Notes: generated by a model from the sequence alone, not told the origin. A DNA stretch of 13,294 bases from Methylobacterium sp. (GCA_021154065.1 JAJKJG010000261.1:1-13294); one strand, 5' to 3'; positions 1-7,493 are shown, counted from the stretch's first letter. Numbers and translations are program-made.

Positions 1-561
1 GACGTCGATGCGGTGGTGATGTCGCACGCGCATATCGACCATTGCGGCGGCTGCGTCGCCGACGACGGCTCGCGCAACTTCCCGAACGCGCAATACTACA
101 TCACCCAGGCCGACTACGATTTCTGGACCGACGAGACCAAGGTGCCCCAGGCGTTCAAGGTCTTCCTCGACACGGCGCGCAAGAACCTCACGCCGGTGCG
201 CGACCGCATCCACTTCATCAAGGACGGCGAGGAGTTCCTGCCCGGCATCCAGGCGATCTTCGCGCCCGGGCACACGGTCGGCCACACCATCTTCATGATC
301 AACTCGGGCGGCAAGACGCTGTGCTACATCGGCGATCTCGCGCATCATCCGGTGCTGCTGCTCGAGAAGCCGCTGACCGAGTTCATGTACGACACCGATC
401 CGAAGCAGTCGGCGCAGACGCGGGTGAAGATGCTCGGCATGCTCGCCGACAAGAAGATCCCGCTCCTCGCCTATCACTTCGCCTGGCCCGGCATCGGCCA
501 CGTGGCGAAGCGGGGCGACGGGTTCCGGTACTTCCCGGAACCGATGAAGATGGAGCTCTGA
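1..561 (+). CDS. MBL-fold metallohydrolase, 3' part only
   Basis: This frame is open from the first base of the window and ends at TGA 559-561, leaving 186 visible residues. The N-terminus lies outside the window. The metal-binding motif HAHIDH is at visible residues 9-14 (HxHxDH). Later ligands are also visible: the His of APGHTVGHT, the Asp of CYIGDLAHH, and a C-terminal His in YHFAWPGIGHVA. This pattern fits dinuclear-zinc hydrolases of the metallo-beta-lactamase fold, and the spacing resembles the methyl-parathion-hydrolase/AHL-lactonase-like branch. The substrate cannot be read from the sequence; lactones or esters are possible. A signal peptide could be present in the missing part. The gene converges on livF, with 27 bases between the two stop codons, so it belongs to a different transcription unit from the importer. 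Confidence 0.9.
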   Translation, partial: DVDAVVMSHAHIDHCGGCVADDGSRNFPNAQYYITQADYDFWTDETKVPQAFKVFLDTARKNLTPVRDRIHFIKDGEEFLPGIQAIFAPGHTVGHTIFMINSGGKTLCYIGDLAHHPVLLLEKPLTEFMYDTDPKQSAQTRVKMLGMLADKKIPLLAYHFAWPGIGHVAKRGDGFRYFPEPMKMEL

Positions 562-573
562 CCTCCGGGCAGA

Positions 574-601
574 GACCGGGCAGCGCGTCTACGGCCCGGT
601 C
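574..601. terminator. Inverted repeat at the convergent gene junction, possible terminator
   Basis: GACCGGGC (574-581) and GCCCGGTC (594-601) form a perfect 8-base inverted repeat around a 12-base loop. It lies just after the stop of the MBL-fold gene and spans the livF stop codon (589-591). No T-run follows on either strand, so it is not a standard intrinsic terminator. It could still slow polymerase from either side or protect the transcript ends. The functional role is inference. Confidence 0.3.
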
Positions 602-1275
602 GCCGCTCCCGGCCGGGCAGCCTCGGTGAGCGCGACCTCGCCGCGCTCGATCGTCAGCGTCGTGTTGGCGAAGGTGGCGAGCAGCTTCGGGTTCGATTCG
701 GTGATCAGGAGCGTGATGTCGCGATCCTGCGAGCGAAGGCGGCGCAGCGCCTCGGCGTAGCGCTGCGCGAGCACCGGCGCGAGGCCCTGGAACGGCTCGT
801 CGAGGATGACGAGCTTCGTGCCGAGCATCAGCGCGCGCCCAAGCGCGACCATCTTTCCCTGACCGCCGGAGACCGATCCGGCCGGGCGCGCACGCAGCTC
901 CGCAAGCTCGGGCATCACGCCATAGGCGCGGTCGAGTCGGCGTCTCGTCTCGGCCGGCCCGAGCCTCGCGACGCGCGCCGGCAGCACGAGGTTCTCCTCG
1001 ACCGAGAACGCAGAGAACAGGCGCCGGTCCTCCGGCGCGTATCCGATCCCGAGCCCCGGTCGCCGGTGCGGAGCGACGCGAGTGAGATCGGCGCCGTCGA
1101 ACCCGATCCTGCCGGTCGCCGACGTGAAGCCCATCACGGTGCGCACCGTCGTGGTCTTGCCGGCGCCGTTCCGCCCGATCAACGCCGCCGTCGAGCCGGC
1201 CGCGACGGAAAAGCTCAGGTCGCGCAGAACCGCCACCCCTGCGATCGACACCCGGATGCCTTCGAACGAGAGCAT
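589..1275 (-). CDS. livF: Branched-chain amino acid-type ABC transporter ATPase LivF
   Basis: This is a 228-residue cytoplasmic ATPase that would pair with LivG to power the LivHM permease. Walker A is GRNGAGKT (residues 34-41), the Q-loop region reads YAPEDRRLF (79-87), the signature is VSGGQ (135-139), Walker B is LVILDE (155-160) and the D-loop follows as PFQGLAP. The H-loop position reads ITESN (191-195). LivF proteins usually have VEQN there, and most ABC ATPases have His, so this is a divergent form. The ATG at 1275 was chosen because it is 2 bases past the livG stop and gives a normal LivF N-terminus. The open frame extends upstream to 1365 only inside livG. It is the last gene of the operon. 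The transported substrate is unknown. Confidence 0.93.
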   Translation of the reverse strand: MLSFEGIRVSIAGVAVLRDLSFSVAAGSTAALIGRNGAGKTTTVRTVMGFTSATGRIGFDGADLTRVAPHRRPGLGIGYAPEDRRLFSAFSVEENLVLPARVARLGPAETRRRLDRAYGVMPELAELRARPAGSVSGGQGKMVALGRALMLGTKLVILDEPFQGLAPVLAQRYAEALRRLRSQDRDITLLITESNPKLLATFANTTLTIERGEVALTEAARPGAATGP

Positions 1276-1277
1276 CG

Positions 1278-2024
1278 TCAGATCCCGATCACCTGGCCGA
1301 TCACGGCCGGGTCTTTCAGCACCTGGGCCGGCGGGCCGACGGTCTGGATCTTGCCGCTGCTCCACACTGCCACCCGGTCGGCGTAGCGCTCGACCACCTC
1401 CATGTCGTGCTCGACGAAGACCGAGGTGACGCCCTGCGCGTCGAGCGCCGCGACGAGCACGTCCATGATCGCGAATTTCTCGGCCGAAGCGACGCCCGAG
1501 GTCGGCTCGTCCATGAGCACGAGCTTCGGCCTGAGCGCGAGCGCCATCGCGATATCGATGAGCTTGCGCTTGCCTTCCGGAAGCACGATCGCCCTCTGAT
1601 GCGCGACATCGTCGGCCCGGACCAGCGCCAAGAGCCGCATCATCTCCTGCCGTTCCGGCAAGTCGTGGAGATCGCGCATGGTCGCGAAGCGGCCGGCGCG
1701 CGAGGCGGCCGCGATCAGGAGGCTCTCGATCACCGTATGGTCGAGAAAGAGCTGAGGAATCTGGAACGCGCGGGCGATCCCCAGGCGCGTGATCGCCCGC
1801 GGCGAGTGCGCCGTGATGTCCTCGCCGAGGAACGTCACGCGACCGGCCTGCGGCTTCAGGTAGCCGGTCGCGATGTTGAGGAACGTGGTCTTCCCGGCGC
1901 CGTTCGGGCCGATGATCGCGAGGTGCTCGCCGTCGACGACATCGAGATCGACGCCGTCGGCCGCGATGACGCCGCCGAAGCGGATGACGAGCCCGCGCGC
2001 GCTGAGGACGATGTCGGCCGTCAT
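1278..2024 (-). CDS. livG: Branched-chain amino acid-type ABC transporter ATPase LivG
   Basis: This 248-residue ATPase is the second nucleotide-binding subunit of the Liv-type importer. Walker A is GPNGAGKT (39-46), the Q-loop is AFQIPQLF (86-93), Walker B ends in LVLMDE (168-173) and the H-loop is VEHD (204-207). The signature position reads LPEGK (148-152) in place of LSGGQ, and the D-loop region reads EPTSGVAS. From memory, both features recur in a particular Liv-like subfamily, so they look like subfamily traits and not damage. The ATG at 2024 overlaps the livM stop by 4 bases (ATGA), which indicates translational coupling and excludes the longer open frame upstream to 2606. Confidence 0.94.
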   Translation of the reverse strand: MTADIVLSARGLVIRFGGVIAADGVDLDVVDGEHLAIIGPNGAGKTTFLNIATGYLKPQAGRVTFLGEDITAHSPRAITRLGIARAFQIPQLFLDHTVIESLLIAAASRAGRFATMRDLHDLPERQEMMRLLALVRADDVAHQRAIVLPEGKRKLIDIAMALALRPKLVLMDEPTSGVASAEKFAIMDVLVAALDAQGVTSVFVEHDMEVVERYADRVAVWSSGKIQTVGPPAQVLKDPAVIGQVIGI

Positions 2025-2974
2025 CCGCTGCGAGCCGCCCGGTCGCGACGTCCGATGAACCCGATCAACCCTGCCGGCGCGAGCAGGATGATCGCGATCA
2101 GCACGCCGCCAAGGATCATCTGCCAGGCGTCGGCGAGCTGGGCCGAGGCGTAGAAGCGGACGAACTCGAAGACGGCCGCTCCGGCGAAGGCGCCAAGCGC
2201 GTGGCCCGCCCCGCCGAGGATGGCGATGAACACGAACTCGCCGGACTTCGTCCAGTAGGCGAATTCCGGCGTCGCGATCTGCTGAATCGCTGCGACGAGG
2301 CTGCCGCCGATCCCGCCGAGGACGGCGGAGATCACATAGCCGGCAAGCAGCACGCGCCGCGCCGAAACGCCGAGATACTCGAGGCGCGTCTCGTTGCTCT
2401 TGATCGCCCGCAGCATGTGGCCGAGCGGGCTGTCGAGATAGCGCTGAACCGCGAACAAGGCCGCGAGCGCGATCGCGAAGCTCAGATAGAGCAGCACGTA
2501 CGAGAAGCCCTCGGGCGTGAAGCTCATTCCGGCGATCGTCGGCCGCGCCACCCGGATGCCGTCGGCGCCGTTGGTGTAGTGGAACATCTTCTCGAGCAGC
2601 GACCACAGCACCATCGAGAAGGCGAGATTGAGCATGCCGAAGAAGATCTCGCGGTAGCGCACCACGAACAGCCCGACGACGAGGCCGAGCACGCCGCCGG
2701 AGACGGCGCCGAAGACAAGGTAGAGCAGGATGTCGCCGGTGCCGACGTAACGCCCGTAGAAGGCGACCGCATAGGCGCCGGCAGCAAAGAACATCGCGTG
2801 CCCGAACGACACCTGCCCGGCCTGCAGCAGGACGATGATGCCGAGAACGACGATGCCCTTGGCGAGAACGAGGGACAGAAGCGTCACTAGGCTGTGCGAG
2901 AGCAGCGGCAGCAGAACGACCGCCGCAAGGCCGACGAGCCCGGCAACGAGAAGGAGAGGGAGCCGGCGCGCCAT
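2021..2974 (-). CDS. livM: Branched-chain amino acid-type ABC transporter permease LivM
   Basis: This 317-residue integral membrane permease pairs with LivH. It starts with MARRLP followed by hydrophobic segments at about residues 6-25, 29-50, 60-75 and 82-105, with more helices to the C-terminus. The family hallmark QVSFGHAMFFAAGAY (residues 54-68) matches the LivM consensus around an S-x-GHA-F-GAY core. A cytoplasmic stretch near residues 190-215 (LDSPLGHMLRAIKSNE) is the usual ATPase-coupling loop of LivM proteins. The ATG at 2974 overlaps the livH stop by one base (TGATG). A longer open frame to 3682 exists only as a shadow inside livH. Confidence 0.94.
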   Translation of the reverse strand: MARRLPLLLVAGLVGLAAVVLLPLLSHSLVTLLSLVLAKGIVVLGIIVLLQAGQVSFGHAMFFAAGAYAVAFYGRYVGTGDILLYLVFGAVSGGVLGLVVGLFVVRYREIFFGMLNLAFSMVLWSLLEKMFHYTNGADGIRVARPTIAGMSFTPEGFSYVLLYLSFAIALAALFAVQRYLDSPLGHMLRAIKSNETRLEYLGVSARRVLLAGYVISAVLGGIGGSLVAAIQQIATPEFAYWTKSGEFVFIAILGGAGHALGAFAGAAVFEFVRFYASAQLADAWQMILGGVLIAIILLAPAGLIGFIGRRDRAARSG

Positions 2975-3873
2975 CAGATCCGTCTTACGCGGGCGGCCCC
3001 GAAGAGGCCCTGCGGCCGCAGCAGCAGCACCAGGACCATGATCAGATAGGGCATCAGCACCTCGAACTCCGGATAGGTGTAGATCGCAAACGCGCGCGCG
3101 AGCCCGATCATCACTGCAGCAACCGCGGCGCCCTCGATCTGCCCGAGCCCCGCCGTCGCCGCGACCGCAAACGACAAGACGATCATGTCGGTGCCGATGC
3201 CGGGCAGGAGCGAGGTCGTCGGCGAGGCGAGCGCCCCGCCGAGCGCGGAGAGGATCGCACCGAGGATGAAGGTGGTCAGGAACACGCGCTGGGGATCGAT
3301 GCCGACCGCGGTCGCCGCCTCGCGGTCCTCCGTCACCGCCAGGATGACGGCGCCGCTCAAGGTATGGCGCAGGAAATAGCGCAGGCCGACGAGCGTCAGG
3401 ATCGCGACGCCCGGCAAGAGCAGCGTCTGATAGGAGGTGTAGCCGACGCCGAGCACGGTGATGTTGGGCAGGAGCTGCAGCGGCACGGCGGCGAAGATCG
3501 GCTGCACGCCCCAGATCAGGCGCTGCAGGTTGTCGAGGATCATGAACACCGCGAAGGTGATCAGGAGCTGGAGGGCCTCGTCCTTGCCGTAGACGAGCCG
3601 CAGCAGGAAGCGCTCGAGCAGGCCCCCGATCACCACCCCGATGCCGATCGCGGCGAGAAGCAGGCCCGGATAGGTCAGCCAAGGCGAGATCGGTGCCACC
3701 GCGATGCCGATGGTCGCGGCCGCGTAGGCGCCGTAGGCATAGAGGCTGCCATGCGCGACGTTGACGATGCGCATGACGCCGAAGATCAGGCTCAGGCCGA
3801 CCGAGACCAGGAACACCAGAGCGGCGTAGGAGACGCCGTCGAGCGCCGCGAGGACGGCGATGCTGAGGTTCAT
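2974..3873 (-). CDS. livH: Branched-chain amino acid-type ABC transporter permease LivH
   Basis: This 299-residue permease starts at ATG 3873, 19 bases after the binding-protein stop. It begins with MNLSIAVLAALDGVSYAA and a strongly hydrophobic first helix. The LivH hallmark NVAHGSLYAYGAY lies at residues 38-50. Multiple further transmembrane segments follow, and the C-terminus is short and basic (ARVRRI). A purine-rich GGGGG stretch a few bases upstream could serve as the ribosome-binding site. With LivM it forms the translocation pore of the importer. Length and motifs are normal for the family. Confidence 0.94.
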   Translation of the reverse strand: MNLSIAVLAALDGVSYAALVFLVSVGLSLIFGVMRIVNVAHGSLYAYGAYAAATIGIAVAPISPWLTYPGLLLAAIGIGVVIGGLLERFLLRLVYGKDEALQLLITFAVFMILDNLQRLIWGVQPIFAAVPLQLLPNITVLGVGYTSYQTLLLPGVAILTLVGLRYFLRHTLSGAVILAVTEDREAATAVGIDPQRVFLTTFILGAILSALGGALASPTTSLLPGIGTDMIVLSFAVAATAGLGQIEGAAVAAVMIGLARAFAIYTYPEFEVLMPYLIMVLVLLLRPQGLFGAARVRRI

Positions 3874-3892
3874 GCGCCCCCGCGCGCGCTCG

Positions 3893-5209
3893 TCAGCCGC
3901 CGTGCTTGAACACCGGGACGTCGAGCTTGATGAGCTCGGGGGTCAGGGTCTTCAGCCAATCTCCGGTCTTCTGGGTCGGAGGATTGATGATCTTCGTCGA
4001 GTCGAAGATCATCATCTCGTCGAGGACCATGAAGTCGTAGCCGTCCGCCTTCTTGGTCAGCCCGACGAGCTGCGCCTCGATGCCCTGGTTGTCATCCGGC
4101 CGCAGCGTCACCGGCCGGCCCCAGGCCTGGAAGGTGAGACCCTGCATGGCGTCAATCACCTGCTCGCGCGACGGCCATTTGCCGCCCGCCGCCTTGCCGG
4201 CCTTGTCGTAGGCGGCCTGCAGCGACGAGAAAGCCTGCGCCATGTGATAGACTGGGTAGATCGGCCAGGCGCCGGTGCGGGCCTTGAAGGCCTCGTTGAA
4301 GGCCTTGAACTCGGGCTTGTCCTTCATCTCGGGATGGAGGAACCAGTGGTCGCCGCGCGCGCCGACGATAAGCCCTTCGGGGACGTCGCGGCCGAGCCGC
4401 TGCAGCGAAGTCTCGCCAATGCCGAGCACGAAGAGCGACTGGCGCAGGAGCCCGCGCTGCCCGGCCTGCCGGACCAAGGTGTCGAGATCGCCGCCCCATG
4501 AAGTCGTCAGGACGACGTCGGGACGCAGCGCCAGGAGCCGCGACACTTCCGTCGAATAGTCCGGCGCGCCGAACTTCGGAAAGAACTCGCCGACGATCTG
4601 GACGTCGGGCTTGAGCTGCTTCAGCGCGGTCGAGAAGATCTCCCAGCTCTCGCGGCCCCAGGCGTAATCCTGGTTGACGACGGCGATGGTCTTGAAGTCG
4701 GGCTTCTTCTTGAGAAGGTAGATGAGGACCGCCATCATCTCCTGCGTGGCGTTCGCCTGCGTGCGGAAGCTGTAGCGGTACTTCTTCGCCTCGAGGATCG
4801 ACGACGCGCCGCAGTCCCACATCAGGTTCAGGACCTTGAGGTCCTCGGCGAGCGGCACAAGCTGGTTGCAGCTGCCTGACGAGATCGATGCGAAGGTCAC
4901 GTCGACCTTCTCGTCCTGGACGACGCGTCGGTAGTTCGAGACCAGCGCCTCGCCGCCGGCGCCCTCGTCGATGAAGCTGAGCTTCACCGGCACGCCGAGG
5001 ATGCCGCCCTTCTTGTTGATGTCCTCGGCGATCATCTCGGCGGCATTCTTGCCCGGCACGCCGAACACCGAGGCCGGGCCCGAGAGGAAGGTCGTGATCG
5101 CGATCTTGAGCTCGGCGGGCTTGTCCTGGGCCGCAGCAGGGCTCGACAGCAACCCAGCGAACAGCATGCCGGCGAGCGAGGCCTTCAGTGCACTGCGTAT
5201 GACCGTCAT
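3893..5209 (-). CDS. ABC transporter substrate-binding protein, Liv/type 1 periplasmic fold
   Basis: This 438-residue periplasmic binding protein heads the liv operon. A Sec signal peptide is clear: basic start MTVIRSALK, hydrophobic core to about residue 24, and cleavage after AAA at about residue 27. The mature protein opens with ELKIAITTFLSGPASVFG, the typical first strand and ligand loop of the Peripla_BP_6 family. Other family features are AAEMIAEDINKKGGILG (56-72) and the hinge-crossing SRLLALRPDVVLTTSWGGD. The ATG at 5209 was chosen because GGAGGAGAGGG lies just upstream and the signal peptide then starts normally; an upstream in-frame start at 5266 would add 19 unlikely residues. Several residues in the expected ligand loop (SISSGSCNQL) do not settle the substrate. 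Amino acids, aromatic acids and amides are all possible. Confidence 0.93.
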   Translation of the reverse strand: MTVIRSALKASLAGMLFAGLLSSPAAAQDKPAELKIAITTFLSGPASVFGVPGKNAAEMIAEDINKKGGILGVPVKLSFIDEGAGGEALVSNYRRVVQDEKVDVTFASISSGSCNQLVPLAEDLKVLNLMWDCGASSILEAKKYRYSFRTQANATQEMMAVLIYLLKKKPDFKTIAVVNQDYAWGRESWEIFSTALKQLKPDVQIVGEFFPKFGAPDYSTEVSRLLALRPDVVLTTSWGGDLDTLVRQAGQRGLLRQSLFVLGIGETSLQRLGRDVPEGLIVGARGDHWFLHPEMKDKPEFKAFNEAFKARTGAWPIYPVYHMAQAFSSLQAAYDKAGKAAGGKWPSREQVIDAMQGLTFQAWGRPVTLRPDDNQGIEAQLVGLTKKADGYDFMVLDEMMIFDSTKIINPPTQKTGDWLKTLTPELIKLDVPVFKHGG

Positions 5210-5213
5210 CGAG

Positions 5214-5224
5214 CCCTCTCCTCC
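5214..5224 (-). promoter_or_regulatory. Strong ribosome-binding site of the binding-protein gene
   Basis: On the minus strand the sequence reads GGAGGAGAGGG, ending four bases before the ATG at 5209. It is the strongest Shine-Dalgarno-like sequence on the minus strand of the window and decides the start codon. High expression is normal for binding proteins, which are needed in excess over the permease. Confidence 0.75.
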
Positions 5225-5258
5225 GAATGGCACGTTTTTGGTGAAGCTCCGCTGCATC

Positions 5259-5285
5259 TTGACCACCCGCCACGACGGCGGTCAA
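5259..5285. promoter_or_regulatory. Inverted repeat in the divergent intergenic region, candidate operator and promoters
   Basis: TTGACCACC (5259-5267) and GGCGGTCAA (5277-5285) form an inverted repeat, 8 of 9 bases symmetric, around a 9-base spacer. The half-sites are 18 bases centre to centre, close to two helical turns. Each half-site also contains TTGACC, a good -35 element. On the plus strand TTGACC is 17 bases before TCAATT (5282-5287). On the minus strand TTGACC is 17 bases before TCAAGA (5262-5257). Both -10 boxes are weak, which would suit a regulated promoter pair. The region lies between the start codons of the liv operon and the COG4091 gene. No regulator gene is present in the window. 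Confidence 0.4.
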
Positions 5286-5325
5286 TTCGCGCCTCCCGCA
5301 ACCTTGCCTCGGACGTGGACGCCGC

Positions 5326-6705
5326 ATGCAGTTCGAGACCTTGTTCGCGCCGGTGCACGCGAGGCCCGTCGTTGCCGCGCTGATCGGCTGTGGCGAGTTC
5401 GGCATGTCGCTCATCGCGCAGTCGCGCCGCATGGAAGGGCTCAGAATCCGGGCGGTGGCCGACCGCGACGTCGCGCGTGTCGAGGGCATGCTGCGCGCGG
5501 CCGGATTTGACGCCGTCCAGTGCGGCGACCGGCCGGCGGCAGAACGGGCGTTCGCCACCGATGCGATCGCGATCTGCCGCTCGGTCGACGACCTTCTGGC
5601 GCTGCCGATCGAGATCGTCGTCGAGGCCACCGGCGACCCCGAGGCGGGCGCGCGCTTCGCTCTCGCGGCGATCGAGGCCGGCCGCGGCGTCGCCATGGTC
5701 AGCAAGGAAGCCGAGTGCGTGGTCGGGCCGATCCTCGCCCGAAGGGCGCGGGCGGCGGGTGTGCCATACACGCTCGTCGACGGCGACCAGCCGAGCCTGC
5801 TTGTCGGCCTCGTTTCGTGGGCGCGCGTGCTCGGGCTGCCGATCGTCGCGGCGGGAAAGAGCAGCGAATACGACTATGTGCTCGACGTGAAGTCCGGAGC
5901 CGTGACCTGGACCGACCGGAAGGTGTCGGCCCCGGGGCTCGCGGCGGCCTGGGATCTCGGAGCCGATGCAACGCGGATGATCGAGCGCCGCGCCCATCTG
6001 CTCAAGGATCTTCCGCACCGGACGGCGCCGGATTACTGCGAGATGTGTCTCGTCGCGAACGCCACGGGGCTGACGCCGGACCGGGCGGACTTCCATGCGC
6101 CGTTCACGCGCACGACCGAGCTGCCGGACCTCTATATCCCGCGCGAGGAGGGTGGCCTCATCGGCAGGCGGGGCGTGCTCGACGTGTTCAACTGCCTGCG
6201 CCGCACCGACGATCCGAGCTTCGCGGGCGGCGTCTTCGTCGTCGTCGAGCTCGCGGACGAGAAGACCGGGCAGCTCTTCGCCGGCAAGGGCATCCCGGTT
6301 TCGCGCAACCGCCGCTACGCGCTGATCTACAATCCATCGCATCTTCTTGGCGTCGAGGCGCCGATTTCGATCGTGGCAGCGGCGCGCCTGCGGCATGACG
6401 TGCTCGATGAGAGCTATCGCCCGGTCTGCGACCTCGTCGCGAAGGCGCGAACGGATCTTCCCGCCGGGCACGCGATCGAGATCGTCGGTACGCGCCACGC
6501 CGTGCCCGGGCTCGAGCCGCTGCTCGTCGACGCCGCGCCGGCACAGGGCGCCAATCCGCTGCCCTATTACATGGCGGTCGGGCGCAAGCTCCGACGGCCG
6601 GTGTCGAGGGGCGATTTCATCACCGCGGACGCCGTCGAGCCCGCCTCCGACTCGGTTCTGTGGCGGTTGCGTGCCGAACAGGATGCGCTGTTCTGGAAAT
6701 CCTGA
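5326..6705 (+). CDS. Homoserine dehydrogenase-like oxidoreductase with SAF domain (COG4091 type)
   Basis: This is a 459-residue cytoplasmic protein. The N-terminal Rossmann fold has the NAD(P)-binding motif GCGEFG (residues 21-26) after a hydrophobic strand. It is followed by VVEATGDPEAGA (about 98-109) and a VSKEAE segment, as in the homoserine-dehydrogenase/predicted-oxidoreductase group. The C-terminus resembles an SAF domain: the segment VGRKLRRPVSRGDFIT followed by ADAVEP and a terminal LRAEQDALFW. This architecture matches the group annotated as predicted homoserine dehydrogenase (COG4091). Its physiological substrate is, to my knowledge, not generally established, and true homoserine dehydrogenase activity is doubtful. 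The ATG at 5326 is used; no strong ribosome-binding site precedes it. It is divergent from the liv operon, with 116 bases between start codons, which suggests shared regulation and a role in processing the imported compound. Confidence 0.85.
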   Translation: MQFETLFAPVHARPVVAALIGCGEFGMSLIAQSRRMEGLRIRAVADRDVARVEGMLRAAGFDAVQCGDRPAAERAFATDAIAICRSVDDLLALPIEIVVEATGDPEAGARFALAAIEAGRGVAMVSKEAECVVGPILARRARAAGVPYTLVDGDQPSLLVGLVSWARVLGLPIVAAGKSSEYDYVLDVKSGAVTWTDRKVSAPGLAAAWDLGADATRMIERRAHLLKDLPHRTAPDYCEMCLVANATGLTPDRADFHAPFTRTTELPDLYIPREEGGLIGRRGVLDVFNCLRRTDDPSFAGGVFVVVELADEKTGQLFAGKGIPVSRNRRYALIYNPSHLLGVEAPISIVAAARLRHDVLDESYRPVCDLVAKARTDLPAGHAIEIVGTRHAVPGLEPLLVDAAPAQGANPLPYYMAVGRKLRRPVSRGDFITADAVEPASDSVLWRLRAEQDALFWKS

Positions 6706-6706
6706 T

Positions 6707-6724
6707 CGGCGCCGTCGGGCGCCG
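6707..6724 (+). terminator. Short GC hairpin after the COG4091 gene, possible weak terminator
   Basis: Immediately after the TGA, CGGCGCC and GGCGCCG can pair as a 7-base stem around the loop GTCG. Only scattered T residues follow (CTCGCGTTG), so termination would be inefficient at best. GGCGCC is self-complementary and common in GC-rich DNA, so this may be chance. Confidence 0.3.
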
Positions 6725-6730
6725 CTCGCG

Positions 6731-6760
6731 TTGACAACCCGCACCTTCGCATCCGTACTG
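6731..6760 (+). promoter_or_regulatory. Possible promoter before the PPOX flavoprotein gene
   Basis: A perfect TTGACA (6731-6736) lies in the 80-base gap between the COG4091 gene and the PPOX gene. No good -10 follows: the closest candidates are CGTACT at 17-base spacing and TACTGC at 19. The -35 match is notable in such GC-rich DNA. The weak -10 makes the call uncertain. Confidence 0.28.
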
Positions 6761-6785
6761 CGCGGACAACATCGCCGGATTTTCG

Positions 6786-7397
6786 ATGACCTCCGTTCAA
6801 GCGCTCGAAGACCTCAGGACCTCCTACGGACCGCCGACCGCGCTCGCGGCCAAGAAGGACATGGACCGCATCGACGCCCACGCGCGCGCGTTTATCGAGC
6901 GCTCGCCCTTCGTGTTGGTGTCGACCGCGCGCGAGGACGGCTGGCCCGAGGCGTCGCCACGCGGCGACGCGCCGGGCTTCGTCGCCGTCGAAGGCGCGCG
7001 CCGGCTGCTCTTGCCGGACCGGCCCGGCAACAACCGGCTGCACAGCCTCGGGAACGTTGTCGAGGACGGCCGGATCGGGCTGCTCTTCTTCGTGCCCGGG
7101 ATCACGCATACGCTCCGCGTCTACGGCCGTGCGAAGCTCGTGATGGACGACGCCGTCCGGGCGCGGTTCTCGGTCCGTGGCATTCCGGCCCGCAGCGTGC
7201 TCGATGTCGCGGTCGAGCTCGTCTACTTCCATTGCGGCAAGGCGCTCATCCGCTCAGGCCTGTGGAGTGAGGCGCGCTGGCCGGCGACCGACGGCCTCGC
7301 GAGCCTCGGCGCGATCCTCGCCGATCAGATTCCCGGCGTTGAGGTCGCCGACGCCGAAGCCCGCGTCGCCGAGAGCATCCGCGACCGTCTCTACTGA
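6786..7397 (+). CDS. PPOX-type FMN-dependent flavoprotein (DR2398/MSMEG_1061 type)
   Basis: This 203-residue soluble protein belongs to the pyridoxamine-5'-phosphate-oxidase-like split-barrel family. Visible family features are FVLVSTAREDGWPEASPRGD (residues 42-61), the FMN-contacting segment LPDRPGNNRLHSLGN (76-90), GRIGLLFFVPG (95-105), LRVYGRA (110-116) and the C-terminal FHCGKALIRSGLW (148-160). The HCGKALIRS segment with the N-terminal SYGPP points to the subgroup called PPOX class, DR2398 family. Such proteins bind FMN or F420-like cofactors; the reaction here is unknown, and pyridoxine metabolism is not implied. The ATG at 6786 fits the family start, though its ribosome-binding site is weak. 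It sits between the COG4091 gene and the GGT-like gene and could be co-transcribed with either. Confidence 0.85.
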   Translation: MTSVQALEDLRTSYGPPTALAAKKDMDRIDAHARAFIERSPFVLVSTAREDGWPEASPRGDAPGFVAVEGARRLLLPDRPGNNRLHSLGNVVEDGRIGLLFFVPGITHTLRVYGRAKLVMDDAVRARFSVRGIPARSVLDVAVELVYFHCGKALIRSGLWSEARWPATDGLASLGAILADQIPGVEVADAEARVAESIRDRLY

Positions 7398-7419
7398 CGC
7401 TTGCGGGCGCCGCGCCATG

Positions 7420-7448
7420 TTGTCACCGGCAGGCTGGGCGCATACGTT
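7420..7448 (+). promoter_or_regulatory. Possible promoter for the GGT-like gene and downstream transporter
   Basis: TTGTCA (7420-7425) and TACGTT (7443-7448) are separated by exactly 17 bases in the 108-base gap after the PPOX gene. The -35 matches at five of six positions and the -10 at three of six. A start of transcription near 7455 would give a leader of about 50 bases before GTG 7506. It is plausible but not proven. Confidence 0.3.
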
Positions 7449-7493
7449 GCGGCGCTTCGCGGAGCCAGGCGGATTGACGTGATCGGCAAGGGC

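Noticed and set aside
4152..5771. A 539-codon minus-strand open frame overlapping the binding-protein gene in another frame
   Set aside because: It crosses the divergent intergenic region and two real genes, and its product is Arg-rich without any domain.
5206..6744. A 512-codon open frame on the minus strand opposite the COG4091 gene
   Set aside because: Its translation is rich in Arg, Asp and His with no recognisable domain, while the plus strand encodes clear motifs. It is the usual antisense shadow of a GC-rich gene.
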